In this document: positions 9,672-18,316 of the stretch, one piece after another
How the letters are laid out: the number at the start of each line of letters is the position of its first letter
Numbering within the stretch: position 1 is the first letter of the stretch
Assembly: GCA_963742955.1 (NCBI GenBank)
Contig: CAVUOA010000012.1
Location: 1-64,000 of the forward strand
Source: CAVUOA01 sp963742955
GTDB taxonomy: Bacteria > Bacteroidota > Ignavibacteria > Tepidaquicellales > OLB5
Length of the DNA stretch: 64,000 nt
Direction: 5' to 3'
Made by a program: the position numbers and the translations under genes
The notes under the pieces: generated by a model
The model's input: only the letters and a program-made list of their open reading frames with translations
Database searches by the model: none
Told to the model about the DNA's origin: nothing

Positions 9672-10511
9672 ATGAGAAAATCAATCTTACTTATTCTCTT
9701 AGCTTTAGTTTTCACCGGCATGAGCTATGGACAGATAAAGGCAACATTTACACTGACGAATCCGAGAGTAGAGAACTTTTATTTCTGTTATGACCTGAAT
9801 GTAACGGTACCAGCAGGCCAGACCTGGGCGGTAGGTTCATCCAATATCAGGGTAAACTTCGCAACCACACCGAATACAGCAGGTTTAACGGTAAAAGCTG
9901 ATAATCCTGCAATAAACCCCAATGCTAACATACACAATGCCAACGGATATCTGGCAATGACAACCACATCGGTAGCCAGCGGTGCAGCAATAGGACTGAA
10001 TATATTAACCTTCAATACGAGCGGGTTTTACAGTTTTGCACCCGGTACATACCGCTTAGCAACATTGAGGTGGAACAGGATAGATTCGACAGTGTTAGCC
10101 ACAATGACATTCAGGGTACCGCCGGACCAGTTTCCGACAACAGTGTTTGACAGTACAGTACTGTTGACCTATAACACAACATGGAATATAACCAATCCTC
10201 CGGGCGGAATAGTGGTAAATACAGAAAACAATACAACAGTAATCCCAACAGTGTATAACCTGTACCAGAACTATCCAAACCCGTTCAATCCCAGCACAAC
10301 AATAAAGTTTGATTTACCGAAAGCAACGTACACAAAGCTGATAATATACGATGTATTGGGCAGAGAGGTAATCAAGTTAGTAGATGAGAAGAAGAATGCA
10401 GGCAGTTATGATGTAAGCTGGGATGCAGGTAACCTTGCAAGCGGCACTTATATCTATAAGCTTGAAGCAGGTGATTATTCAAGTGTTAAAAAAATGATAC
10501 TGCTGAAGTAG
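9672..10511 (+). CDS. T9SS-anchored beta-sandwich protein (279 aa)
   Basis: Signal peptide MRKSILLILLALVFTGMSYG, then about 165 residues of predicted beta-sandwich rich in Asn, Thr and Val, then a T9SS type A sorting domain (NLYQNYPNPFNPSTTIKF, VLGREVIKLVD, ASGTYIYKL). The beta domain is not identified; its length and strand pattern resemble carbohydrate-binding or cohesin-type modules. It follows directly after a dockerin-like protein in the same orientation, so it may be its surface partner. A strong terminator follows. Secretion by T9SS is secure; the partner role is speculative. Confidence 0.85.
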   Translation: MRKSILLILLALVFTGMSYGQIKATFTLTNPRVENFYFCYDLNVTVPAGQTWAVGSSNIRVNFATTPNTAGLTVKADNPAINPNANIHNANGYLAMTTTSVASGAAIGLNILTFNTSGFYSFAPGTYRLATLRWNRIDSTVLATMTFRVPPDQFPTTVFDSTVLLTYNTTWNITNPPGGIVVNTENNTTVIPTVYNLYQNYPNPFNPSTTIKFDLPKATYTKLIIYDVLGREVIKLVDEKKNAGSYDVSWDAGNLASGTYIYKLEAGDYSSVKKMILLK

Positions 10512-10540
10512 ATTTAAGCATTAACTCTAAATTAAATTGA

Positions 10541-10568
10541 AACAAGGGCATGTTAGCCCTTGTTTTTT
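10541..10568 (+). terminator. rho-independent terminator
   Basis: AACAAGGGC and GCCCTTGTT form a perfect 9-bp stem with a 6-base loop, followed by a T run, 30 bp after the stop of the T9SS protein gene. It separates the surface-protein block from the redox locus. Confidence 0.85.
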
Positions 10569-10620
10569 TATAATTCAAAATTGATGGTTAACAAGTTTTA
10601 ATTAATACACCTCAGACTGT

Positions 10621-10636
10621 ATAGTTATTAAACTAT
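10621..10636. promoter_or_regulatory. inverted repeat, candidate activator site
   Basis: ATAGTT-ATTA-AACTAT is a perfect inverted repeat about 180 bp upstream of the sigma-54 promoter. That is within the usual distance for binding sites of NtrC-type activators, one of which is encoded at 13986. The assignment is positional only. Confidence 0.3.
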
Positions 10637-10815
10637 TGCATGTATTATTTAGATACAGCATAAATTACGATATTTCATGATAATAGACTGATGTATTGTA
10701 ATCTTGTATATAAATTATACAGAATATATCTTTAGGACAGCCGAAAACGAAACACTTTCCATCTATAACCTACTGTAAAATCAATGTGCATTTCACTTTT
10801 GAGCATTCAATAAAT

Positions 10816-10832
10816 TTGGAACAATAATTGCT
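10816..10832 (+). promoter_or_regulatory. sigma-54 (-24/-12) promoter
   Basis: TTGGAACAATAATTGCT matches the sigma-54 consensus TTGGCACnnnnnTTGCW with the invariant GG and GC 12 positions apart. It lies 43 bp before the start of the first GcvH-like gene. A sigma-54-dependent activator with a GAFTGA loop is encoded in the same locus, which strongly supports its use. Confidence 0.75.
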
Positions 10833-10875
10833 CTTATATATTTGTGAAACTCATAATATAAAGGAGAAATATAAA

Positions 10876-11535
10876 ATGGTCATCTTATTTGTAATATTAA
10901 CATTAATAATCGCTTTATCTATTGAACATATAATAGCAAAGCAAAAGAAACCCGCAATATCTGCTTCAGCTTCGGGGGTACAGGTTTTTGATAAATCAAG
11001 CACTTATGCTCCTGACGGATATTTAATTTCAAAATATCACACATGGGCGCATCCTGAAGAAAAAGCAGTTAAAGTCGGTATTGATAATTTCGCGGTTAAA
11101 GCGTTGGGTAATATTTTTATAAGGAATATTGTAAACCCGGGAATTTCGGTAAAAAAGGGTGATACAATTATTACAGCTGAGGTCCACGGTAAACGAATTA
11201 ATTTTAGGTCTCCCATTAGCGGAACAATAAAAGCAATAAATACACTGCTTTTTAATAATTCCGTTAAAGATGCTTACGGAAAAGACTGGGGAGTATTAAT
11301 AGAGAATGAAGGAAGTGCTGAAAGTCTTATGCCGGAAAATCTTACTCATCATTGGCTAAAGAAAGAGATGAGAAGATTAAAAGATTTCCTTTCGGAGAAT
11401 TCATTTGCTCCGGAAGCAGTAGGTGTAACGATGTATGACGGCGGTAATATAGTTGAAGGCGTTGTATCATCACTGAACGAGAAAGTAATTCCGGATTTTG
11501 AAGAACAGTTTCTTAGCGGTAACAAAAATGCTTGA
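10876..11535 (+). CDS. membrane-anchored GcvH-like protein lacking the lipoyl lysine
   Basis: A 219-residue protein. The ATG at 10876 follows AAGGAG at 10861-10866. Residues 2-18 are a membrane anchor. Residues of about 55-150 resemble glycine-cleavage H protein (YHTWAHPEEKAVKVGIDNFA, then a turn and SPISGTI). The segment that should read ESVKA with the lipoylated Lys reads AEVHGK instead, so lipoylation is unlikely. The C-terminal extension contains GVTMYDGG, also present in the next protein. The gene overlaps the next by 8 bp and sits directly behind the sigma-54 promoter. It probably serves assembly or regulation of the redox complex encoded downstream, not glycine cleavage; that role is inferred. 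Confidence 0.7.
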   Translation: MVILFVILTLIIALSIEHIIAKQKKPAISASASGVQVFDKSSTYAPDGYLISKYHTWAHPEEKAVKVGIDNFAVKALGNIFIRNIVNPGISVKKGDTIITAEVHGKRINFRSPISGTIKAINTLLFNNSVKDAYGKDWGVLIENEGSAESLMPENLTHHWLKKEMRRLKDFLSENSFAPEAVGVTMYDGGNIVEGVVSSLNEKVIPDFEEQFLSGNKNA

Positions 11536-12232
11536 ACCAGACAAATATAAAAGTTTCGATGATGTTAAGTGCCTGTGGATGAAATGCGGCGCTGTTGATT
11601 ACAAGCTTTGCGATAAAAATTTTGAGTGTGAAAACTGTACTTTTGATAAAGAAATGCTTTCAAAACTGAAAGTTAAAGGAGATGTACAGGAAGAAATTGA
11701 GAAGATGTTCGGTTTTGGTCAGCGTATGGTTTCATTTTCACACCCGCATTATCACTTTGGCAGCGGTTTGATAGCCCGAAGCTTCATCGCTGACAATTAC
11801 TATCTTGGTCTTGAGCCTTATATTTCGAAATTCGTAGATAAAAACAGCACAATGAATTATTGTTCTGCAGATATTTTTATTAAAAAAGGCGAGCCTATTC
11901 TTAATATCGGTAATGGTTGGGGAGAAGTAAATGTTATCTCACCGTTTAGTTTTAACTTTGTTGAAAAGCTTGAGATGAACAATATTCAATCACGTGAGAT
12001 GCATTGGTTTGCAATTGTAGAAGCCGAGAAACACGAAATTCTGGAAAATTCAATCAATAAGATAAGTTATTTTGATAAGCTGTACGAAACCAAGCTCAAC
12101 CTGTTAAACCTGATGCGGACATCAGAAGGAGCCGGAGTTACAATGTATGACGGCGGAACATTTCTTGAAAACTGGTCGGATATCCTTGGTAAAAATACAT
12201 ACAAAAATTTACTTGAAAAACTGTTTTCTTGA
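11528..12232 (+). CDS. GcvH-like protein with N-terminal cysteine motif
   Basis: A 234-residue soluble protein. The ATG at 11528 (MLEPDKYKSFDD) overlaps the previous gene by 8 bp, implying translational coupling. The N-terminus has a four-Cys pattern, CLWMKCGAVDYKLC followed by CENCTFD, a likely metal or cluster site. A GcvH-like region follows (GLIARSFIADNYYLGLEPYI, then ISPFSF), again without a lipoyl lysine. The C-terminus repeats the GVTMYDGG motif of its neighbour. I recall proteins with this CxWM...KLC...CxxC start next to redox genes in Deltaproteobacteria, but could not check. A terminator follows at 12270. Confidence 0.65.
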   Translation: MLEPDKYKSFDDVKCLWMKCGAVDYKLCDKNFECENCTFDKEMLSKLKVKGDVQEEIEKMFGFGQRMVSFSHPHYHFGSGLIARSFIADNYYLGLEPYISKFVDKNSTMNYCSADIFIKKGEPILNIGNGWGEVNVISPFSFNFVEKLEMNNIQSREMHWFAIVEAEKHEILENSINKISYFDKLYETKLNLLNLMRTSEGAGVTMYDGGTFLENWSDILGKNTYKNLLEKLFS

Positions 12233-12240
12233 TGTATAAA

Positions 12241-12256
12241 ATTTGAACGTTCAAAT
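12241..12256. promoter_or_regulatory. 16-bp perfect palindrome
   Basis: ATTTGAACGTTCAAAT is a perfect palindrome 9 bp after the second GcvH-like gene and 133 bp before the sensor kinase. It may be an operator for the kinase/regulator pair or part of the 3' end structure. Confidence 0.35.
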
Positions 12257-12269
12257 ATCATAATTCACA

Positions 12270-12300
12270 GGGGTTTCCATAGGGGAACCCCGATTTTTTA
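12270..12300 (+). terminator. rho-independent terminator
   Basis: GGGGTTTCC pairs with GGGAACCCC across a short loop (one bulge), followed by a run of T. It ends the sigma-54-driven GcvH-like transcript, so the kinase gene needs read-through or its own promoter. Confidence 0.7.
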
Positions 12301-12388
12301 CAATGTATTGTTTTCACAGTAATTTTAATTTCATTGTAAGTTTTCATAATCTTGGATAATTTACTGACAGATTAAGATAGTTTTGGTA

Positions 12389-14002
12389 ATGAAAGCCCGA
12401 ATATATAATAAGCTAAGTATTAAACTCGTCATAATTACCTCCCTGGTTTTAATAGCAGCTTTATCTGTACATACATACCAGACAATTGGTTTTTTCCGGG
12501 AAAATCTTTTAAACATATCCAAAGAAGGTGCATACGCCACGAGTGAAATAATAAAGCGCTCTACAAGATACAGTATGCTCTTAAACAGACAGGAAGATTT
12601 GACCCAGACAACCAGAACACTTAGAGATGAGCCGGGTATTAAGAAAATACGTATCTATAATAAGATGGGTGTTATTGCTTACTCAAGCGATTCAACGGAA
12701 GTTGGAAAGAGAATCGATAAAAGCTCTGAAGCATGTGTCGTATGCCATAACACACCGGATGCTAAACCTAAGGTTACCACCTCGGATAATACAAGAATGT
12801 TCACCATGGATAACGAAAGAGTTCTCGGCTTAATAAATCCTATTGATAACGAACCTGACTGTTATACGGCAAGCTGCCATGCGCATAAAAGCTCGGAAGA
12901 ACTGGTGGGTGTGCTCGATGTTATGGTATCGATGAAAGGTGCTGATGAAACTATTGCTACGGGAACAAGAAATATTATCTTCAATTCCGTAATTATAACA
13001 ATTCTTATTTCAGCACTCAGCGGGATATTTATTTTCCTGCTTGTAAATAAACCGCTTAAAAAATTCGAAAAAGCAATAGATGAACTTGCTAAAGGAAATC
13101 TGAATTACAAGGTTCACATAAAAAATAAAGATGAATTCGGAATAATTGCTTACCAGTTTAATGATATGTCACAGAAGCTGCAATATGCATATCAGGAAAT
13201 AAAAGACTGGTCTGAGACGCTTAATGAGAAGGTCATTGAGAGAACACGGGAACTGAAGAATATTTATGACCAGATTGTTCAGATTGAAAAGCTAACATCC
13301 CTTGGAAAGCTCTCTGCTACAGTTGCGCATGAACTTAATAATCCTCTTGAAGGTATTCTTACTTTCAGCAAGTTAATTTCAAAAAAGCTGACAAACGAAA
13401 ACAATGAAAGCTATTCAAAATTAATCCAGTATTCCCATATGATATCTGATGAAGCGTCACGGTGCGGAAAAATTGTTAAGGACCTTCTGCTATTTTCGCA
13501 TTCCGATACAGAAGAGTTTATAGCTGCAGACCTTATAGGAATTCTGGATAAAAGTATATCATTAATATATCATCATTTTGAAATAAACAATATTAAGCTT
13601 GAAAAAATATTTGAAGCGGATGTATTGAATATAAAATGCAATCCTCAGAAAATACAGCAGATGATGATTTCGATATTGATAAATGCAATAGAATCGATGA
13701 GCGGAAAGAGTGACTCGAAAATTACAATCCGTCTTTCGAAAGAAGAAAATAATGCTATAATACGAATATCGGATTGCGGAATGGGTATATCCGAGAAAGA
13801 CCTGCCCTATATATTCGAGCCATTTTATACAACAAAAGAAATGTCCCGGGGAACAGGTTTAGGTCTCTCTATTGTTTACGGAATAGTTAATCAGCACAAA
13901 GGAAAGATTGTTGTAGAAGAAACATCCGTTAACGGCACCACATTTAAAATAAGCCTCCCAATGAATTTAATCAATTACCCTAAGAATGAAACAAACACAT
14001 AA
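12389..14002 (+). CDS. sensor histidine kinase with di-heme c periplasmic domain
   Basis: A 537-residue membrane kinase; the ATG at 12389 is chosen over an in-frame TTG at 12383. Order: transmembrane helix (about 9-28), periplasmic sensor of about 150 residues, second transmembrane helix (about 192-212), HAMP, coiled coil, HisKA with H-box His314 in VAHELNNP, and HATPase_c (N, G1 and G2 boxes visible, ending GTGLGLSIVYGI). The sensor has CVVCH at residues 116-120 and CYTASCH at 158-164, a CxxCH and a CX4CH heme c attachment motif. It therefore probably senses redox state or a gas through covalent heme. It overlaps its response regulator by 17 bp. Confidence 0.88.
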   Translation: MKARIYNKLSIKLVIITSLVLIAALSVHTYQTIGFFRENLLNISKEGAYATSEIIKRSTRYSMLLNRQEDLTQTTRTLRDEPGIKKIRIYNKMGVIAYSSDSTEVGKRIDKSSEACVVCHNTPDAKPKVTTSDNTRMFTMDNERVLGLINPIDNEPDCYTASCHAHKSSEELVGVLDVMVSMKGADETIATGTRNIIFNSVIITILISALSGIFIFLLVNKPLKKFEKAIDELAKGNLNYKVHIKNKDEFGIIAYQFNDMSQKLQYAYQEIKDWSETLNEKVIERTRELKNIYDQIVQIEKLTSLGKLSATVAHELNNPLEGILTFSKLISKKLTNENNESYSKLIQYSHMISDEASRCGKIVKDLLLFSHSDTEEFIAADLIGILDKSISLIYHHFEINNIKLEKIFEADVLNIKCNPQKIQQMMISILINAIESMSGKSDSKITIRLSKEENNAIIRISDCGMGISEKDLPYIFEPFYTTKEMSRGTGLGLSIVYGIVNQHKGKIVVEETSVNGTTFKISLPMNLINYPKNETNT

Positions 14003-15335
14003 AATACTTGTTGTAGACGATGAAAAAATAGTGAGAGAATCTTTATTCCACTGGTTTGAAGATGAAGGATATGCAGTTGATACAGCGCATGACGGACTTG
14101 ATGCTTTAAAACAGTTTGATAAGGGGAAATATGACCTGATATTGCTTGATATGAAAATGCCGGGAATGAGCGGCATTGAGCTTTTAACGAAAATAAAGGA
14201 AATTGATAAAGACTGCGTGGTAATTCTTATAACAGCATTTGCATCGGTACCTACTGCTATTCAGGCATTAAAAGAAGGAGCATACGATTACGTTACAAAG
14301 CCGGTTGACCCGGATGAGCTTAATAATCTTGTAAAAAATGCCATCGAGCAGAAATCATTAAAAGATGAAAATTACCTGCTGAAGAATAAAATTGAGCAGA
14401 TGATTATTCCCGAAAACCTGATTGGCGAGAGCGAAGAGATGCGAAAAATATTCGAGTTGATTACAACTGTTGCTCCTACCGATACTACGGTTATGATTAG
14501 GGGCGAAAGCGGAACCGGAAAGGAGCTGGTTGCAAAAGCAATTCATTTAAACTCAAAGCGAAAATATTTCCCTATTGTTACCGTAAATTGCGGTGCAATC
14601 AGCGAATCGCTGCTTGAGAGCGAATTTTTCGGCCATGAAAAAGGAGCTTTCACAGGCGCCAATTACAGAAGAAAAGGTAAATTTGAAATGGCAAACGGCG
14701 GCACAATATTTCTTGATGAAATTGGCACAATATCACAAAAGATGCAGGTTGAATTATTAAGAATAATTGAAACAAAAAAATTCTCGCGCGTAGGGGGTAA
14801 TGATACCATAACAAGTGATTTCAGGGTTATAATTGCAACAAATGAAGCGCTGGAAGAACGCGTCAAGGAAGGGAAATTCCGGGAAGACCTTTACTACAGA
14901 CTGAATGTTTTTTCTATTTTCATCCCTCCTTTAAGGGAAAGGAGAAAAGATATTGAACCGCTTGCGTATTACTTTCTCAATAAATTCGCTGCCTCAATGA
15001 ATAAAAATGTAACAAAAATATCAGATGAAGCTATGAATTTTTTGCGCAATTATGAATGGAAAGGTAATGTAAGAGAACTTGAAAATGCAATTGAGCGCGC
15101 AGTTGTTGTAGGAAGTGGTGGTACAATTGAGCTAAGAGACCTGCCGATTAACTCAAATAATACTTCTGATTTTGAGCAAAAACTCTCCACGTTAGCTGAT
15201 ATAGAAAAGAGATATATAGAGAAAACGTTAAATCAAAATAACTGGAACATAAATAAATGTGCCGGCATACTCGGTATTGAACGCGCAACTCTTTACAACA
15301 AAATCAGTAAATACGGACTGAAGAAAAGTTCTTAG
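13986..15335 (+). CDS. NtrC-family sigma-54-dependent response regulator
   Basis: 449 residues: receiver domain (phospho-acceptor Asp55 in LLDMKMPG), AAA+ ATPase with Walker A GESGTGKE near 175 and the sigma-54 contact loop GAFTGA at about 220-225, then a Fis-type helix-turn-helix at the end (NKCAGILGIERATLYNKI). It acts in the cytoplasm and is presumably phosphorylated by the heme-sensor kinase encoded just upstream. Its obvious target is the sigma-54 promoter at 10816. The archaemetzincin gene starts 5 bp downstream. Confidence 0.93.
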   Translation: MKQTHKILVVDDEKIVRESLFHWFEDEGYAVDTAHDGLDALKQFDKGKYDLILLDMKMPGMSGIELLTKIKEIDKDCVVILITAFASVPTAIQALKEGAYDYVTKPVDPDELNNLVKNAIEQKSLKDENYLLKNKIEQMIIPENLIGESEEMRKIFELITTVAPTDTTVMIRGESGTGKELVAKAIHLNSKRKYFPIVTVNCGAISESLLESEFFGHEKGAFTGANYRRKGKFEMANGGTIFLDEIGTISQKMQVELLRIIETKKFSRVGGNDTITSDFRVIIATNEALEERVKEGKFREDLYYRLNVFSIFIPPLRERRKDIEPLAYYFLNKFAASMNKNVTKISDEAMNFLRNYEWKGNVRELENAIERAVVVGSGGTIELRDLPINSNNTSDFEQKLSTLADIEKRYIEKTLNQNNWNINKCAGILGIERATLYNKISKYGLKKSS

Positions 15336-15340
15336 TACAA

Positions 15341-15871
15341 ATGGATTTATATCTAGCTCCAATTGTTTTTACTAATACACAGCTGCTTGAAAGAATTTCA
15401 AAAGCACTGCAGCAAACCTTTAAAAATCCTGTCAAAAAAATAAATCTCTCCATTAATACCGATTCCCTGTATTCATTAGAAAGAAGACAATACTATTCAA
15501 CCGGCTTTATAGAACAATCGGTTTCACAAACATCAAATATCAACGGAAAAGTAATTTTAATTACAGAACTTGATATATACGTTCCTGTTTTGACATTTCT
15601 TTTCGGAGAAGCTCAGCTAAAGGGAAAACACTCTATTGTTTCTGTTTTCAGGCTGCATGAGGAATTTTATTCCGGCTTAACAAACAATGAGCTTCTTTTT
15701 GAACGTACCGCTAAAGAAGTATATCATGAGCTGGGGCATAATTTTGGCCTGATACATTGCGATAACTGGGATTGTGTTATGCATTCTTCAAACAATGTTG
15801 AAGAAGTTGATTTGAAAGGCAGTTCCTATTGCAAAAAATGCTTCAATTTAATGAACATAGGAGATTCTTAA
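15341..15871 (+). CDS. amzA: archaemetzincin (M54) zinc metalloprotease
   Basis: A 176-residue protein with the complete archaemetzincin signature: HELGHNFGLIHC (His129, Glu130, His133, His139), then CVMHSS, then YCKKC. This gives the HExxHxxGxxH zinc site plus the four-Cys structural zinc site. There is no signal peptide, so it acts in the cytoplasm or through an unusual route. It lies 5 bp behind the response regulator and is probably in the same operon. Its placement in a redox regulatory locus is unusual; a role in processing or turnover of the neighbouring proteins is only a guess. Confidence 0.88.
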   Translation: MDLYLAPIVFTNTQLLERISKALQQTFKNPVKKINLSINTDSLYSLERRQYYSTGFIEQSVSQTSNINGKVILITELDIYVPVLTFLFGEAQLKGKHSIVSVFRLHEEFYSGLTNNELLFERTAKEVYHELGHNFGLIHCDNWDCVMHSSNNVEEVDLKGSSYCKKCFNLMNIGDS

Positions 15872-16155
15872 GTGTATAGTTTTTGAACAATTGAATATTC
15901 TTTTATGTTTAAAAAATTTCATTTTTTAATAACATAATTGTAGTTAATTTTGAATTGTTAAAATCTGTGTACCATGTCTAGTTATTTAAGTTATGTTTTA
16001 AAAAGTCTGCAGAATCGCTCTTGCCGCAAATCTTTTATCCTATTCCAAAATCTAATAATAAACTTACAAGCTCCGAAAAGAATTATCTGCGCGTTTATGT
16101 TTAAAAACAGGGCTTGTAATTCTTTTGAACAAATTTTCATTAAAGCGTTAACTAT

Positions 16156-17091
16156 ATGAAGAACCTGAACAGAAGAAATTTTTTAAAAACAGCTGCTCTC
16201 GGAGTTTCGATGACTGCCCTGGGTACATCGACTGTCAAAGGCGCCGATAAAACTCTTTCTGAAGACAGAATCGGAATACTGGTTGATACTGCCGAATGTG
16301 TCGGCTGCAGGCTTTGCGAATGGGCCTGCCGTGTTGCTCATAATCTCCCAACGGATGATATAGAAAGTTACTCTAATAAAAATGTTTTTAAAGAATACAG
16401 GCGTACAGACAGCAAGTCATTGACAGTTGTTAATGAATTTGAAAATGAAAAAAATCCTCTTCTGCCAATACATGTTAAAACGCAATGTATGCACTGTGAA
16501 CAGCCCGCATGCGTTTCGGCTTGCATTGTAGGCGCATTCAAAAAATTAGATGACGGAAGTGTAGTGTGGGATACTGATAAATGTATCGGGTGCCGTTATT
16601 GTATGGTTGCATGCCAGTTCCAGATTCCAACTTTTGATTATGATAAATCAATTGACCCCCAAATCAGAAAATGCGATTTATGTTATGACCGCAGAAAAGA
16701 AGGTAAACTTCCCGCATGTGTTAATATTTGCCCTAATGAAGCGTTAATTTTCGGCAAGCGGAGTGAAATTCTTCAAATTGCCAAAGACAGAATTAAAAGA
16801 AAACCTGATGTTTATATAAAACATATATACGGCGAGTATGAAATCGGCGGGACCTCGTGGATGTATATAGCGGGCAAAAACTTTGATGAGCTAAAGCTGC
16901 CTTCACTTGGTGTAAATCCTGCACCTGGTACATCAGAATCTATCCAGCATGGAATTTTTGCTTACTTTGTACCGCCTGTTACCTTGTACGCATTACTTGG
17001 ACTGATAATGTGGATAACAAAAAGAGGCAAAACAGAATTCAATAGTGAAGGAGAAACTCCTGAAGCAGAAAAGAAAGGAGAGGAAAAATGA
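16156..17091 (+). CDS. Tat-exported ferredoxin subunit, four 4Fe-4S clusters
   Basis: A 311-residue protein. A twin-arginine signal (NRRNFLKTAALGVSMTALG) directs folded export. Sixteen Cys form four cluster motifs: CVGCRLCEWAC, CMHCEQPACVSAC, CIGCRYCMVAC and a final CDLC with PACVNIC. This is the HmcB/DsrO/NrfC type of electron-transfer subunit. A C-terminal membrane helix (about 273-291) anchors it to the periplasmic face. The stop overlaps the NrfD gene by 4 bp (ATGA). No clear Shine-Dalgarno is seen. The 284 bp upstream show no sigma-54 site and no convincing gene. Confidence 0.92.
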   Translation: MKNLNRRNFLKTAALGVSMTALGTSTVKGADKTLSEDRIGILVDTAECVGCRLCEWACRVAHNLPTDDIESYSNKNVFKEYRRTDSKSLTVVNEFENEKNPLLPIHVKTQCMHCEQPACVSACIVGAFKKLDDGSVVWDTDKCIGCRYCMVACQFQIPTFDYDKSIDPQIRKCDLCYDRRKEGKLPACVNICPNEALIFGKRSEILQIAKDRIKRKPDVYIKHIYGEYEIGGTSWMYIAGKNFDELKLPSLGVNPAPGTSESIQHGIFAYFVPPVTLYALLGLIMWITKRGKTEFNSEGETPEAEKKGEEK

Positions 17092-18272
17092 AACCCGCGC
17101 CAATAAAAGCTAAATTTTTTACCCCCGGTGTTATAATACTTTCTATAATAGCTCTTAACGGATTGGTATTTTTAGCAATCAGGTTTATTTGGGGAATAGG
17201 AGCAGTTACGAATCTTGATAATTACACTCCCTGGGGTTTATGGATAGGGGTTGATGTTGCAGCAGGAGTAGCGCTCGCAGCAGGCGGATTTACCTCCGCT
17301 GCCCTGGGGCATGTAATACACCGTGAACAATATCATGCAATTGTAAGACCGGCTCTGTTAACGGCAATGCTCGGATACACTTTCGTAGCATTTGCAGTAT
17401 TTACTGATATAGGACGTTTCTATTATATATGGCATCCGCTTATAATGTGGAACGGCAACTCTGCGCTCTTTGAAGTCGGTATTTGTGTAATGATTTATGT
17501 AACGGTTCTTTATATTGAATTTCTTCCCATTGTAACGGAAAGGTTTAAGGGAAAAGTTAAATTGCCCGGCTTTCTGAAAGCGTTAAATAATCCGGTTGAT
17601 AAACTGCTGAGACTTCTTGATAAAAGCTTGTCAAAAACCATATTTATATTTATTATAGCGGGAGTAGTGCTTTCTACACTTCACCAGTCTTCATTGGGAA
17701 CCCTGATGGTTATTGCCGGACACAAGATGCATCCGCTTTGGCAGACTCCTATTCTTCCGTTATTATTTCTGCTTTCTGCAATTGCTGTGGGATTTCCTAT
17801 GATAATCTTCGAATCGCTTTTAGCCGCAAACAGCTTCAAAATGAAGCCCGAATTAAAAATATTGTCAGGCCTTGGAAAAATGACTGCTCCCATTATTGGT
17901 GTGTATCTTGCATTTAAAATCGGGGATATTTTTGTGCGTGAATCTTTTAAATATCTTGTTGTCCTTGATGTACCGTCATGGATGTTTATAACAGAAATTG
18001 CAATAATGACACGTGCCTTTTTCATGTTTCTTTCCAAGAAGACAGAAAATAATCCTACAAGGCTTTTTATTGCGTCATCACTTGTAATAGCTGCTGTGCT
18101 TTTGAACCGCATTAATAATTTCATAATTGCGTATAACCCGTTTTACGATCCGAAAGTATACTATCCTTCTTTTGGGGAAATATCGGTTACAATAGGATGC
18201 ATTGCCCTGCTTGTGCTTGTTTACAGAGCAATTGTAATGATATTTCCGGTTATCAGTCAGGAAAATACATAA
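17088..18272 (+). CDS. NrfD/HmcC-type membrane quinone-interacting subunit
   Basis: A 394-residue polytopic protein with about ten membrane helices, related to the NrfD/PsrC/HmcC/DsrP family. Typical features are LDNYTPWGLWIGVDVAAGVA in the first third and a long conserved helical body. Such proteins have no cofactor and exchange electrons between menaquinone and the partner ferredoxin subunit. It overlaps the ferredoxin gene by 4 bp and is followed after 44 bp by the multiheme cytochrome gene, so a three-subunit complex is likely. Confidence 0.92.
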   Translation: MKPAPIKAKFFTPGVIILSIIALNGLVFLAIRFIWGIGAVTNLDNYTPWGLWIGVDVAAGVALAAGGFTSAALGHVIHREQYHAIVRPALLTAMLGYTFVAFAVFTDIGRFYYIWHPLIMWNGNSALFEVGICVMIYVTVLYIEFLPIVTERFKGKVKLPGFLKALNNPVDKLLRLLDKSLSKTIFIFIIAGVVLSTLHQSSLGTLMVIAGHKMHPLWQTPILPLLFLLSAIAVGFPMIIFESLLAANSFKMKPELKILSGLGKMTAPIIGVYLAFKIGDIFVRESFKYLVVLDVPSWMFITEIAIMTRAFFMFLSKKTENNPTRLFIASSLVIAAVLLNRINNFIIAYNPFYDPKVYYPSFGEISVTIGCIALLVLVYRAIVMIFPVISQENT

Positions 18273-18316
18273 TTATAAAGTTTTAGTATTCAAATGAATA
18301 TGAAGGAAAACTACAG

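Noticed and set aside
12355..12375. Second sigma-54 promoter before the sensor kinase (TTGGATAATTTACTGA)
   Set aside because: The GG element is present but the -12 GC is replaced by GA, so the invariant pair is missing.
15974..16159. A 61-codon frame before the ferredoxin gene
   Set aside because: No ribosome-binding site, biased composition (Phe, Ile, Arg, Lys) and overlap with the real start at 16156; looks like chance.
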